The position numbers and the translations under genes were made by a program. A stretch of DNA of 64,000 nt from Actinoplanes subtropicus (GTDB lineage Bacteria > Actinomycetota > Actinomycetes > Mycobacteriales > Micromonosporaceae). The notes beneath the pieces were generated by a model. It ran no database searches. It was not told the DNA's origin and worked only from the letters and a program-made list of their open reading frames with translations. The stretch is from the NCBI RefSeq assembly GCF_000721705.1, contig NZ_JOJL01000012.1:1-64000 (forward strand). Direction: 5' to 3'. This document shows, piece by piece, positions 1 through 8,977 of the stretch; position 1 is the stretch's first letter, and every line of letters starts with the position of its first letter.

Positions 1-65
1 GACTGGCACCCACCTGCAGCTTCGTGCAGAAGTCGGCATAACGCGAACATCGTCATAATCGACAC

Positions 66-83
66 TATGCCGACGTCGGCATA
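66..83. repeat. perfect 18-bp palindrome at the broken end of a transposase
   Basis: The sequence TATGCCGAC followed directly by GTCGGCATA is a perfect inverted repeat, and a third copy of GTCGGCATA lies at 32-40. Transposase similarity starts immediately after it, at about 86, and an in-frame stop (56-58) lies upstream. The palindrome therefore marks the point where the transposase gene was cut, probably the end of another inserted element or a recombination scar. Assignment to a particular element family is not possible from this window. Confidence 0.5.
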
Positions 84-85
84 GC

Positions 86-826
86 GTCGACAACGGGTCC
101 GCGTTCGTCGATGCGTGGTTGCTGCGGGCCTGCGCCAAGCTCGGGATCAAGCTGACTCACTCCACCCCGGGTCGGCCGCAGGGCCGCGGGAAGATCGAGC
201 GGCTGTTTCGCACGGTGCGGGAGCAGTTCCTCGTCGAGGTCACCGGCGACACGGCGGTCCATGCTGCGCAGCCTGGCCGGCATCTGGTCGACGACCTGCT
301 CACCCTCAACCGGTTGTTCGCTGCCTGGGCCGAGACCGTCTACCACCGTCAGGTGCACTCCGAGACCGGGCAGGCGCCGCTGCACCGGTGGCAGACCCAC
401 TGGTCGGACCGGCCGTTACCGCTACCCGCCCCGACCGAGTTGGCCGAGGCGTTCTTGTGGGCCGAGTACCGCACGGTCACCAAAACCGCCACGGTCAGCC
501 TGCACGGCAACACCTACCAGGTCGACCCGGTCCTGGCCGGCCGTCGGGTCGAGTTGGTCTTCGACCCGTTCGACCTGACCACCATCGAGGTCCGCTCCCA
601 GGGCAAACCGATGGGCCTGGCCATCCCGCACCGCGTCAGCCGCCACTCCCATCCCAAAGCCCGACCCGAAACGCCAGCCGACCAGCCGCCTCCGGCAGCG
701 ACCGGCATCAACTACCTGCGGCTGGTCGACCAGCAGCACCAGCGGCACCTCGGCGAGCAGATCAACTACACCGCCCTGACCGACCACCCAGCTGCCGACC
801 GGCCCCAGCCCACGGACACGCTGTGA
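86..826 (+). pseudogene. 5'-truncated DDE (rve/Mu-type) transposase
   Basis: This is the C-terminal part of an integrase-core transposase. The reading frame carries VDNGSAF with the second catalytic Asp, and exactly 35 residues later the catalytic Glu in GRGKIERLF, giving the D-35-E half of a DDE site. A Mu-transposase-type beta-barrel follows (GNTYQVDPVLAGRRVEL). The first catalytic Asp and the N-terminal HTH domains are absent: an in-frame stop at 56-58 and the palindrome at 66-83 end the similarity. The 3' end overlaps the next gene by GTGA. It would not be active alone. The first possible internal start is the TTG at 119. Confidence 0.75.
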
Positions 827-1014
827 CCACCGGCATCGGTGGCCGGCCCACCATCACCGAAATCGCCGGCCTGCTGGCCTGGGCCCGAACGCTCAGCGAC
901 ACCCGCGGCGACGCCGACCCCGCCGAACGGGCCGCCTACCAGGCCGCCAAGACCACCCTGCTGGCCCGCCTCGCCCACCACAACCCGACGCCCACCCTCG
1001 AGGACCCCGCGTGA
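823..1014 (+). CDS. small IS-encoded protein between transposase and ATPase
   Basis: A 63-residue protein begins at a GTG that overlaps the transposase stop and ends in a TGA that overlaps the GTG start of the ATPase, so three genes are translationally coupled by two GTGA junctions. The sequence (TITEIAGLLAWARTL ... ERAAYQAAKTTLLARL) is helical and without a motif I recognise. Its position between a transposase and an ATPase suggests an accessory transposition or adaptor protein. That role is inferred from the operon only. Confidence 0.55.
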   Translation: MTTGIGGRPTITEIAGLLAWARTLSDTRGDADPAERAAYQAAKTTLLARLAHHNPTPTLEDPA

Positions 1015-1823
1015 TCGAGAAACTGCAAGGCTTCTACGGATTCACCCGCATGCCGTTCGGCCGCGACCTCGCCCCCGGCATGCTGCACCGCCACGCCGCT
1101 CACGGCGAAGCCGTCGCCCGGATCACCTGGTGCATCACCGAACACCGCATCGGCGTGATCACCGGCGAGGTCGGCGCCGGGAAAACCGTCGCCATCCGCG
1201 CCGCGCTCGCCGCCCTCGACGCCACCCGGCACACCATCGTCTACCTGCCCAACCCCACCATCGGCGTCCGCGGCATCCACCACCAGATCGTCCAAGCCCT
1301 CGGCGGCCAGCCTCGGGTCCACCACGCCACCCTGCTCCCGCAAGCCGCCGACGCCCTCGCCACCGAACACGCCGAACGCGGACGCATCCCCGTCCTGATC
1401 CTCGACGAGGCCCACCTACTCGACCACCCGCAACTGGAATCCATCCGCATGCTCACCAACCACGACATGGACAGCCGCAGCCCGTTCGCCTGCCTGCTGG
1501 TCGGGCAACCCACCCTCCGACGGCGCATAAAACTCGGCGTCCTGGCCGCCCTCGACCAGCGCATCGGACTGCGCTACACCATGCCACCCATGACCGACCA
1601 GGAAACCAGCAGCTACCTGCGCCACCACCTCGCCCTGGCCGGCCGCTCCGACACCCTGTTCTCCGACGACGCCACCGCACTGATCCACCAAACCAGCCGC
1701 GGCTACCCCCGCGCCGTCAACAACCTCGCCGTCCAAGCCCTCATCGCCGCCTACACCGCCGACAAAACCATCGTCGATGAATCCTCCACCCGCGCCGCCG
1801 TCGCCGAAGTCACGGCAGACTGA
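1011..1823 (+). CDS. ExeA/TniB-like AAA ATPase of an insertion element
   Basis: This 270-residue AAA ATPase begins at a GTG overlapping the previous stop. It has Walker A GEVGAGKT (about residues 45-52), Walker B LILDEAHLL with the DEAH glutamate (about 128-136), and a C-terminal GYPRAVNNLAVQAL sensor-2-like segment typical of the ExeA/GspA group. Such ATPases accompany DDE transposases and help target or regulate transposition. The gene looks intact although its transposase is truncated. A strong terminator hairpin follows 25 bases after the stop. Confidence 0.8.
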   Translation: MIEKLQGFYGFTRMPFGRDLAPGMLHRHAAHGEAVARITWCITEHRIGVITGEVGAGKTVAIRAALAALDATRHTIVYLPNPTIGVRGIHHQIVQALGGQPRVHHATLLPQAADALATEHAERGRIPVLILDEAHLLDHPQLESIRMLTNHDMDSRSPFACLLVGQPTLRRRIKLGVLAALDQRIGLRYTMPPMTDQETSSYLRHHLALAGRSDTLFSDDATALIHQTSRGYPRAVNNLAVQALIAAYTADKTIVDESSTRAAVAEVTAD

Positions 1824-1848
1824 ACACCACACACGCACCCTGAACACC

Positions 1849-1882
1849 AAGACCCCGCCCGGCACCCAGCCGGCGGGGTCTT
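1849..1882 (+). terminator. rho-independent-type hairpin after the IS operon
   Basis: AAGACCCCGCC (1849-1859) and GGCGGGGTCTT (1872-1882) form a perfect 11-bp stem around a 12-nt loop, ending in T residues. It lies just after the ATPase stop. Confidence 0.75.
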
Positions 1883-1898
1883 CTCACACCACCACGTC

Positions 1899-1940
1899 CT
1901 CATCCTCAACGCCGCGTTCGTGCTCATTCTCAACGCCGCG
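1899..1940. repeat. two direct repeats at the probable right end of the element
   Basis: CTCATCCTCAACGCCGCG (1899-1916) and CTCATTCTCAACGCCGCG (1923-1940) are 17/18 identical and spaced 24 bp apart. Repeated short sites near a terminus are typical transposase-binding sites of elements that use a DDE transposase plus an AAA ATPase, so these probably mark the right end. Confidence 0.5.
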
Positions 1941-2681
1941 CAACAGGCGACGAACAGCACGGCGTGGTTCAAGCGCACCGGACGGATCCTCATGACGCGC
2001 GCTCCTCTCGACTACTGCATTGCTCGCTTCGGGGCGGTGATGCCGCCTGAGCGAGCTTTGCGGGCTAGACCAGGCCGAGTGCTGCATGAACCTCAGCTGG
2101 CCGTAGGTGAGTTATTTCTCGTTCATCACACGTGTTGTGCCAAATGCTGACAGTGGCCATTTGTTGGCGGCGCACTTCTTGCCGTTAGGTGGGAGGAAGC
2201 CGCCTTTGCCGTGCGGCATGGATTGGTGAAACGTGCTGGTGAGGACGCTTGTCACCGCAGTGCGGTGCCCGAGGCTATCCGCATTGGGTCGTTGACGACG
2301 CGGGTGTGGGGGCGAAGGCGAACGGGAACTTGAGGTCCTCGATGTGAAGGGCTCACGTGACCATCGGTGTAGTACTGGTCGGGCCAGTGAGCGCGCATGT
2401 TCTCCGACTGACTGTCTTGGATCCGGTCCCTCTGCTGGTCGGAGGACAACGAAATCCACACTCGTCGAAGGTCTCCGGGTTGTGTCGCTCTCGATCTGTG
2501 TGGTGCGTGTAACGGGTAGCTCCGCGATGGGCCGGTCTCGGCCAGGTTGCCCAACAGCGCGGGCGTGACCGGTGCGAATGCCAGGTCGCCTGCGGCTCCA
2601 GCGAGGTATGCAGGGGTGGCCTGGGCCGAAAGCCGGGCCCGCTGAATGTCTGCGGTGGCGAGCGGCGGCCTGGATCGCCGT
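1941..2681. other. gene-free stretch downstream of the IS
   Basis: About 740 bases with no reading frame that I can support. Open frames on the minus strand (for example 2112-2459) show no domain, no convincing ribosome-binding site and no similarity I recognise. The composition is slightly lower in GC near 2100-2200, consistent with decayed DNA next to the element. Confidence 0.4.
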
Positions 2682-3812
2682 CTACCGGCCCGGATGCAGG
2701 CCGAGCACGCCGGGGCTGGGCGGGCCTTGCACCTCGCCGAAGTAGAGGCTGAAGGTCTGCCGCCAGCGTTCGGCCTCGGCGCGGTCGGCCATGAAGGCCG
2801 GGAAGCCGTCGAGGTGGGCGTTGGGGTATTCCCAGATCGGCCGGAGTCCACCTTGGGGCTGGACGTCGGTGCGCACCGCCCAGCCGTCGAAGGAGGCCTG
2901 CTGTACGGGGACGGACAGCGACCAGTTCAGGTAGAGCTTCGCGGCGGCGGGGTGTTTGGCCCCGGCCAGGATCGCCGCCCGGTGGCCCCAGGCCATGAAC
3001 GGGTGGCCGTCGGGGATGACCCACTTCACGCCGGGCGCGACCGGGCCGGTCAGCGAGCCGATGCCGCCGATGCCGACCTTCTTCTGCTTGCTGGCGACGG
3101 CCACGATCGGGGTGGGTGTCCCGCGGCCGAACTGGATGTCCTGCGCGGCCAGGCGCGCGACCCAGTCCCAGCCGTACGTCTGGGCGTACAGCTTGTAGAG
3201 GTAGAGGATGGCGTCGTCGTCGTTCGGGTAGGAGGACGCGATCGTGCCTTTCCACCGCGGGTCGGCCAGGTCCCGCGGGGTGGCGGGCCCGGCGTTGCCG
3301 AGGCTGTCGTCGTACATGTAGCTGAAGGCGACGACGGCGATGCCGACCCAGGCGCCGTCGGGGTCGCGGAAGGCGGGGTACAGCTCGGAGAAGCCGGCTG
3401 GTTTGTACGGCTGGAGCACGCCTAGGCTCTTCCATCGGGTGAAGTCCTGCAGGGTCTGCAGCTGGACCAGGTCGGGGACGAGGGTGCCGGTGGCGAGCTG
3501 GTTGTCGATGCGTACGTCGTGGAATTTGCTGTAGTCGACGACCATGGTGAGCTTGATGTCCGGGAACTGGGCGAGGAACGCTTGCTTGGTGGCGTCCTGC
3601 TGGGTCGGTGTGTCGCCGCCGGCGTAGATGACGAGTTCGCCGCCTTCGCGGAGGGCGTCGGCGTACAGCTGGCCGAGCGACTTGCGCTCCTCCGCCACCG
3701 GGCGGCCGAGGCGAGCGGCCGAGGCGCTGCCGGGGATGGCGGCGCCGAGCGCGGCCGCCCCGAGCACTGTGCCGGCCGCGCCGAGCGCCTGTCGCCTGCT
3801 GAGTGTGGTCAT
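2682..3812 (-). CDS. Tat-exported ABC-type periplasmic binding protein (Fe3+/AfuA-like)
   Basis: This 376-residue extracellular solute-binding protein begins with a Tat signal peptide (LSRRQALGAAG at residues 4-14, then a hydrophobic stretch and AASA-type cleavage region near 33). The mature part has the fold-defining segments of the bacterial iron(III)/2-aminoethylphosphonate binding-protein class (ELVIYAGGDTPTQQDATKQA, DLVQLQTLQDFTRW, DPRWKGTIASSYPNDDDA). An AAAGGA ribosome-binding site precedes the ATG. No permease or ATPase gene is adjacent, so it is an orphan binding protein here. The ligand cannot be assigned; a metal complex or a small organic acid is possible. Confidence 0.75.
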   Translation of the reverse strand: MTTLSRRQALGAAGTVLGAAALGAAIPGSASAARLGRPVAEERKSLGQLYADALREGGELVIYAGGDTPTQQDATKQAFLAQFPDIKLTMVVDYSKFHDVRIDNQLATGTLVPDLVQLQTLQDFTRWKSLGVLQPYKPAGFSELYPAFRDPDGAWVGIAVVAFSYMYDDSLGNAGPATPRDLADPRWKGTIASSYPNDDDAILYLYKLYAQTYGWDWVARLAAQDIQFGRGTPTPIVAVASKQKKVGIGGIGSLTGPVAPGVKWVIPDGHPFMAWGHRAAILAGAKHPAAAKLYLNWSLSVPVQQASFDGWAVRTDVQPQGGLRPIWEYPNAHLDGFPAFMADRAEAERWRQTFSLYFGEVQGPPSPGVLGLHPGR

Positions 3813-4012
3813 GGCTGGAGTCCTTTCCGCCGAGGTGATTGGTTGTTCCTACAAGCAACTATCACGCTAGGGCATTGTAGTTGAATGATCAATTGTTGGC
3901 CGCGCCACATCTGCGGCCGGGGTGCCGTATCGTCGGCAGGATGGAGAAGGAGCGTCTCGCCGCTGCCGGCGCCGGGTGCCCGCTCTCCGCCGTGGCTCGC
4001 CTCCCGCGGCCG

Positions 4013-4052
4013 GAGAGCCTGCAACCACCTGCGAGAGCCTGCAACCACCTGC
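4013..4052. repeat. 20-bp tandem duplication
   Basis: The 20-mer GAGAGCCTGCAACCACCTGC occurs twice head to tail (4013-4032, 4033-4052) with no mismatch, immediately upstream of the broken XRE gene. It looks like a recent slippage event in non-coding DNA. Confidence 0.7.
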
Positions 4053-4059
4053 GCCGGAA

Positions 4060-4326
4060 GTGCAAAAAAGTGCACTACTTGAGGATGACCTGGCGTCACC
4101 GGCGGCGGCGATCGGAGCCGGGTCCGGCTGGCTCGGCAGGCGCGCCGGTGGACCCCGGACCGGCTGGCGAAGGCCATAGGGGTGAGCCGCCGGATCCTGG
4201 TCGAGGTCGAGTACGGCACCACCAACCCCAGTGTGGGCACCTTGCGGAAAACTCGGCGACGCCCTCGGAGTCGGCCTACTGGCGTTGGCCGAAACACTCC
4301 AGCACGCGCCCGGTAGGTCCCCGCCG
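4060..4326 (+). pseudogene. XRE/HTH-type regulator broken by two frameshifts
   Basis: Translating across frames reconstructs a classical XRE helix-turn-helix. From the GTG at 4060 it reads VQKSALLEDDLASPAAAIGA. A shift at about 4119 then gives RVRLARQARRWTPDRLAKA, followed by IGVSRRILVEVEYGTTNPSV. A second shift in the AAAA run at 4248-4251 gives KLGDALGVGLLALAE. The two shifts restore the original frame, and the unshifted frame has a stop at 4180-4182. The cupin half often attached to such regulators is not recognisable downstream. This is a decayed gene unless the two indels are sequencing errors. Confidence 0.65.
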
Positions 4327-4447
4327 CCGCCCCTGCGCGGCGCCGCAAGCGGCGAGGCCGGTGAACGTGGAATACCGGTCGATGGCGCATCAATTCCTCG
4401 AAGGTGCGAAAGCGCGTCACTCTGCTCGAAGCCGATCAGCGACTGGG

Positions 4448-5104
4448 TCATCGACGCCGCCATCGGTGCCCGGTGGTGATGCTGGTGCAGGCCATCCAGC
4501 GGGGCCCGCAACTTCGAATAAAGCCGACAGCCGTCAACCGCTGCGGGGCGTCATGACGGGCGGGGTGACGGGCCCCTCGCGCGGCGGCGCGGAACGCGAG
4601 CGGGGTGGTCCCGGTGCGCTGGTGGAAGTATTTGCTGAAGTAGGTGGCGCTGGTGAAGCCGAGCCGGGCGGCGATCTGCGCGGCTGTGTGGTCGCTGTGG
4701 GCGAGCAGCCTGCGGGCTTCCAGGATCACGCGGCGGTCGATGAACTCCTTGGCGTTCACGCCGGCGGCGGCCTGCGCGGCCCGGGATAGGGTCCGGGCGG
4801 AGTAGCCGAGGGTACGGGCGTAGTCCTGCAGCCGGCGGGTGCGGGTGAAGTCGCGTTCGACGGCGTCGCGCAGGCGCAGGAACGTGTCGTTCGGATCGGG
4901 GGCCGCGCTGCCGTGTGCGGCGCCGAGGTGGGCCAGACGCAGCACCAGCACGGCGAGCAGGTGCCGCAGCACGGCCTGGTGGATTTCCAGCGGCAGCGAC
5001 CCGGGGTCGGCGCAGACGCGGGCGAGGTGCTCGGCGGCGTCGGTGAGCCGCTGCTGCTCGTCGCCGCCGGATTCGTGCAGGACCGGGGCGTGCGGGTCGT
5101 CCAA
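4448..5104 (-). pseudogene. AraC-family regulator lacking its N-terminal domain
   Basis: The frame encodes a clear double-HTH AraC DNA-binding domain: TRRLQDYARTLGYSARTLSR for the first HTH, then TAAQIAARLGFTSATYFSKY and the family signature FHQRTGTTPLAFRAAARG. About 90 residues precede it, where full AraC proteins carry a cupin sensor of 150 or more residues. Upstream the frame runs only to a stop near 5137, and the best start is a TTG without a clear ribosome-binding site. The loss of the sensor half coincides with the beginning of the transposon remnant, so I read it as truncated by insertion. A short constitutive regulator remains possible. Confidence 0.6.
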
Positions 5105-5137
5105 TCGTGCGGCGGTGCCGGTGTCCCGGGAGTGTCA

Positions 5138-5411
5138 AGTTAACGGCTGGTCTCGGTTAGCGCCGATTCTCACATCCGGAGTTCGCCCCTAGTTTGATCT
5201 TGTTTGAGGGGTGGACTGGGTGCGGGATGACGGTGTCCCCGGCCGGATGGTGGGGCCGCTTCGCTGCCTGCTGGGCCATGATCGTTTTGGTGTGAGAGTG
5301 GTGGTGGTTGATGGCTGCCGGGATCGCGGGTTACCGCGGGCCTGAATGTCGTTGCCTGGCATGGCCCGGTCACTCGAATCGGGGTTATCCGGTATGGGGT
5401 GATAGACGTAT
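5138..5411. other. non-coding flank of the second transposon remnant
   Basis: About 270 bases between the broken AraC gene and the transposase with no supported gene. It probably contains the left end of the element, but I could not match a terminal inverted repeat to the right side near 6690. Confidence 0.35.
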
Positions 5412-6668
5412 TTGACGGTGTCTTGTGATGCTGGGTGGGTGGAACAGGCAGCGAATCCGGCCCCGGCCCGCGCGGGTGGCGAGTTCTTCGGGCAGCCTGT
5501 TCTGCCCGCTCACCGCAGATACGAGGCGTTACGGGCCTACTTGTGGGAAGGGGTCAGCGCGGCGGAGGTGGCCGCACGGTTCGGCTACACCGAGGCGAGT
5601 GTGGTGTCGCTGGCGCGGGACTTCCGGGCCGGTGAACGGGACTTCTTCGCTCAGGCGCGTCCGGGGCCGAGATCAGCGCCGGCCAAGCAGGCCGCTCGGG
5701 GCCGGATCATCGAGCTGCGACTGGCGGGGCACTCGGTGGCCGAGATCGCCGTGGTGCTGCGCGCCGAAGGTATCGGGCTCAACCGTACCGGGATCGGTGA
5801 GATCCTGGCCGAAGGGCTGCCCCGGCTGTGGCCCCGCCCGCACGCGGCGCGGGGCCTGCCCCGGCGGGAGAACCTGACCCGTACCCGGGTCATCGACTTC
5901 AACGCGTGGCCGGCGCAGAACTCGTCCCGGCTGGCCGGGCTGCTGCTGACGCTGCCCGACCTGGTCGCCCTGGACCTGCCCGCCCTGGTCGCCGCGGCCG
6001 GCTACCCCGGCACCCGGGTCATCCCCGCGGTCGGCTACCTGCTGTCGTTGCTGGCGCTGAAGCTGACCACCGTTCGCCGGGTCTCCCACGTGGACGATCT
6101 GGCCGCGGACCCGGGCGCGGCGCTGTTCGCCGGCCTGACCACGCTGCCCAAGGCCACCGCGCTGACCACCTACTCCTACCGGCTGCAACACCGCAAGCAG
6201 ACCGCGCTACTGGCCGCGCTCGGATCGGCCATGACCCGCACCGGACTGGCCGCCGGCGACGAGTTCAACCTCGACTTCCACGCCGTCATGCACTGGGGCG
6301 ACGACCCCGCCCTGGAGAAGCACTACGTGCCCCGCCGATCCCAGCGCACCCGCAGCGTGCTCACCTTCTTCGCCGAGGACCAAGCCACCCACACCCTGGT
6401 CTACGCCAACGCGGACCTGTCGAAAGCCACCCAAAACCAGGAGGTCATCGCGTTCTGCGACCACTGGAAAACCGTCACCGGCCGCGACCCGGCCCTGCTG
6501 GTCTTCGACTCCCGCCTGACCACCCAGGCCCAACTGGCCACACTGGACGCCCGCGGTGTCCGGTTCCTCACCCTGCGCGGACGCACCCCTCATCCACAGC
6601 GTCGCTCAACAGGCGCCGGGACTGTTCCCGAACGAGGTGGACTGGTCCTGGTTCGCGGTGTCGCGTGA
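5412..6668 (+). pseudogene. C-terminally truncated DDE transposase with N-terminal HTH
   Basis: The N-terminal region holds HTH segments (EALRAYLWEGVSAAEVAARF and GRIIELRLAGHSVAEIAVVL). It is followed by an RNase-H-like core with probable catalytic Asp residues in FNLDFHAVMHWGDD and LLVFDSRLTT. Similarity runs to VRFLTLRGRTP (about 6588). After that the frame enters unrelated sequence and stops at 6668, so the last third, including the final catalytic acid, is missing. The start is a TTG at 5412 or a GTG at 5418. It belongs to a group common in actinobacteria as transposase-like HTH proteins. It should be inactive. Confidence 0.65.
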
Positions 6669-6690
6669 CGTCCGCCCCCGCGGCTTCTGA
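6589..6690 (+). pseudogene. C-terminal scrap of a transposase-type ORF
   Basis: At the point where the preceding transposase loses its frame, a different frame opens and encodes about 33 residues ending VDWSWFAVSRDVRPRGF with a TGA at 6688-6690. It looks like the tail of the same or a related transposase joined after an internal deletion. It abuts the stop codon of the next gene (6695), so it defines the left boundary of the catabolic island. Confidence 0.35.
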
Positions 6691-6694
6691 TTAA

Positions 6695-8650
6695 TTAGAG
6701 TGCGATTCTTTCCGCAACCGTTCGGATGAAGGGCGGCCGTCGCCCCGTCTTGTTGACCGCGGGCTCGAGCATGTTGCGCTCGAAGAAGTGGATGAGCTCT
6801 GCACGTGCGCTCAGTGGCAGCACGCCCGCGACGTACTGGTCAGGTCGGACGATGACGATCGCCCCCGCGCGGCTGAGCTCTCTGTCGCGGAAGATGTCGC
6901 GACCGTGACCCGCGGCGAATATCTGATTCGTGTCGTGCAGACCGTAGGGAAACTTGACCGGTCGGAATGCATGCGGTACCTCGCCCGGGTCAAACTCCGT
7001 GTAGTCCTGCTGGTAGATCACCTTTGTGTCGAACACGGCGTCGTCGTCCACGTCGATCGGGGTGTATCTCACTCGCGGGGAAGCGGGGTCGTCGGACCAC
7101 CAGTTCGCGAAGTCGGCGGTTGGCGTGCCGGACAGGGTGGGGGCGGCCTCGTCGGCGAAGACATAGATGCGCCACCGCCCGTCGGCGTCGTGGAAGTGTC
7201 CGATGTGCCGCCACCGGTTGTCCGCCCGGCGGATCGCCTCGGCGGACTTGAACCGTTTCCCCACGGGGTATCCGGGGGCGAGTGCCTGGTGTTGCGTATC
7301 GAGGGTGATCATGGATTCGGTGTATCGAGTCATGAACCCGGCGGGGAATTCCATCGTGGCGACGTAGTACCGCTCCAGTTCGGTCGGGTCTTCCCAGGCG
7401 TCCACCGGGCGAGCCATCATTTCTGCCCACTCCTTGTCGAAGTCGATGAGGTTCTGGGCAACGACTTTCCGCTCGGCCGCGTAGGTGGACAGCAGCGATG
7501 CGGGGGCGCGGCCCTCGAGAACGGCGGCGAGCTTCCAGCCGAGGTTGAAGCCGTCCTGGATCGAGACGTTCATGCCCTGGCCGGCCTTCGCCGAATGGGT
7601 GTGGCAGGCGTCGCCCATGATGAAGGCGTGTGGAGCCACCCTTCCCTCGAGGTGGGCGGGGACGTCGTCGAACCCGTCGGTGATGCGATGGGCCACCTCA
7701 TAGACGGACCACCAGGTTACGGCCCGGACGTCGAGTGAGTACGGGAAGAGAATCCGGTTCGCCGTGTCGATCATCGTTTCGATGGACGTTGCCCTGACTG
7801 ATCCCGCGTCGTTCGCGTCGACTGCACCCAGATCGACGTAGAAGCGCGACAGGTACCCGCCCTCGCGAGGTATGAGAAGGAGGTTTCCCCCCTCGTGCGA
7901 CTGGATGGAGCACTTGACCTGGAAGTCGGGGAAGTCGGTGTTCGCCATGACGTCCATCACGCCCCAGGCGTGCATTGCGGCTTCGCCGTGCAGGCGGTGG
8001 CCGAGGGACTCGCGGACGGCGCTGCGGGCGCCGTCGCCGCCGATGAGGTACTTGGACCGCACAGTGCGCTCCTCGCCCGCCCGCGGTCCCGCGGTGTGGC
8101 GCAGGCGAGACGTCACCGGGTATTCGGCGCTCGGGTCGATCTTGCAGTCCACGAACTCCACGCCGTAGTCGGGCTCGACACGACCCGGAGCGCGGACTGC
8201 GTCCCGGAGGAAGTAGTCGAGGATCCGTGATTGGTTGACGTAGATGTGCGGGAACTCGCTGATCCCGGTGGCGTCGTCAGGTACGCGCGAAACACGCACG
8301 ATCTTTGACGGGTCTGTCGGCGCTGGCTTCCAGAAACACATCTCGACGTTCCGGTAGGCCTCGTCGACAACCTCGTTCGCGAAGCCGAAGGCCCGGAAGG
8401 TCTCCACGGAACGAGCCTGGATCCCGTCCGCCTGCCCGACCTCGAGGCGGCCAGGTCGTCGCTCGATCGTCCGGACGTTGATCGACGGGAACCGGGAGAG
8501 TTGCGCCGTCACGACGGCGGCCGCCGGTCCCGTGCCGACGATGAGGACGTCCATCTCCTCGGGGAGGTCCCCGGGCCGGTTCATGCCGTACCCGGCGGCC
8601 GGCTTGATCCGGGGATCATTCGCCTCATAGCCACGGACGTGGATCTGCAT
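6695..8650 (-). CDS. FAD-dependent aromatic hydroxylase (phenol hydroxylase / 3-hydroxybenzoate 4-monooxygenase type)
   Basis: This 651-residue flavoprotein should hydroxylate a phenolic ring with NAD(P)H and O2. The FAD-binding segment is DVLIVGTGPAAAVVT (about residues 34-48), followed by ERRPGRLEVGQADGIQARSV, characteristic of the MobA/phenol-hydroxylase group. The FAD ribityl motif GDACHTHSAKAGQGMNVSIQ lies near residue 345, and a C-terminal thioredoxin-like dimerisation domain brings it to the usual length of about 640. I chose the ATG at 8650 because GAGGAG precedes it; an in-frame start further upstream (8809) would run through the operator. It is divergent from the thiolase operon, and a regulon element lies at 8709-8727. 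Substrate unknown. Confidence 0.85.
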   Translation of the reverse strand: MQIHVRGYEANDPRIKPAAGYGMNRPGDLPEEMDVLIVGTGPAAAVVTAQLSRFPSINVRTIERRPGRLEVGQADGIQARSVETFRAFGFANEVVDEAYRNVEMCFWKPAPTDPSKIVRVSRVPDDATGISEFPHIYVNQSRILDYFLRDAVRAPGRVEPDYGVEFVDCKIDPSAEYPVTSRLRHTAGPRAGEERTVRSKYLIGGDGARSAVRESLGHRLHGEAAMHAWGVMDVMANTDFPDFQVKCSIQSHEGGNLLLIPREGGYLSRFYVDLGAVDANDAGSVRATSIETMIDTANRILFPYSLDVRAVTWWSVYEVAHRITDGFDDVPAHLEGRVAPHAFIMGDACHTHSAKAGQGMNVSIQDGFNLGWKLAAVLEGRAPASLLSTYAAERKVVAQNLIDFDKEWAEMMARPVDAWEDPTELERYYVATMEFPAGFMTRYTESMITLDTQHQALAPGYPVGKRFKSAEAIRRADNRWRHIGHFHDADGRWRIYVFADEAAPTLSGTPTADFANWWSDDPASPRVRYTPIDVDDDAVFDTKVIYQQDYTEFDPGEVPHAFRPVKFPYGLHDTNQIFAAGHGRDIFRDRELSRAGAIVIVRPDQYVAGVLPLSARAELIHFFERNMLEPAVNKTGRRPPFIRTVAERIAL

Positions 8651-8708
8651 GGGACGACTCCTCGATCTTGTCTCCATCGTCGAGATCCTGGAAATAGTAT
8701 TCGATACT

Positions 8709-8727
8709 AAACGGATCGTATCGTTAG
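8709..8727 (+). promoter_or_regulatory. regulon element ACGnnnCGTATCG, copy 1
   Basis: ACGGATCGTATCGTTAG starts at 8711, about 60 bases upstream of the hydroxylase start on the opposite strand. It is identical over 13 bases to copy 2 and matches the other copies listed in this island. Confidence 0.6.
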
Positions 8728-8921
8728 GATGGGGCTGCGGCAAGGGAGCGACCTGCGGGTTGTCGCTTCCCGTTCTGCTCGACCCCGCGTACGACCTCGC
8801 TGTCATCACCTTGCTCGGCGGCTACGACGGGGAGGTGGGCCGTCGCCCTGGGTGCGAGCGGCGTGGGCTGCAGTGTCGGCGAATCGGCATCCGGGCGACG
8901 GTAAGTGCCCTCCGCCCCGGA

Positions 8922-8940
8922 AAAGCGATACGATCCGTCC
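8922..8940 (-). promoter_or_regulatory. regulon element ACGnnnCGTATCG, copy 2
   Basis: Read on the minus strand the site is ACGGATCGTATCGCTTT. It lies 40 bases upstream of the thiolase start. The 238 bases between copies 1 and 2 contain no gene. Confidence 0.6.
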
Positions 8941-8977
8941 CGTACGTGTTCTCGGGCCTGCCTCAGAAGGAGAGACA

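Noticed and set aside
2112..2851. Overlapping minus-strand open frames in the gap next to the first IS
   Set aside because: No recognisable domain, competing frames and no start signal; possibly decayed transposon DNA but not supportable as a gene.
4013..4052. Two identical 20-bp repeats as a possible CRISPR array
   Set aside because: The repeats are directly adjacent with no spacer and there are only two; this is a simple tandem duplication.
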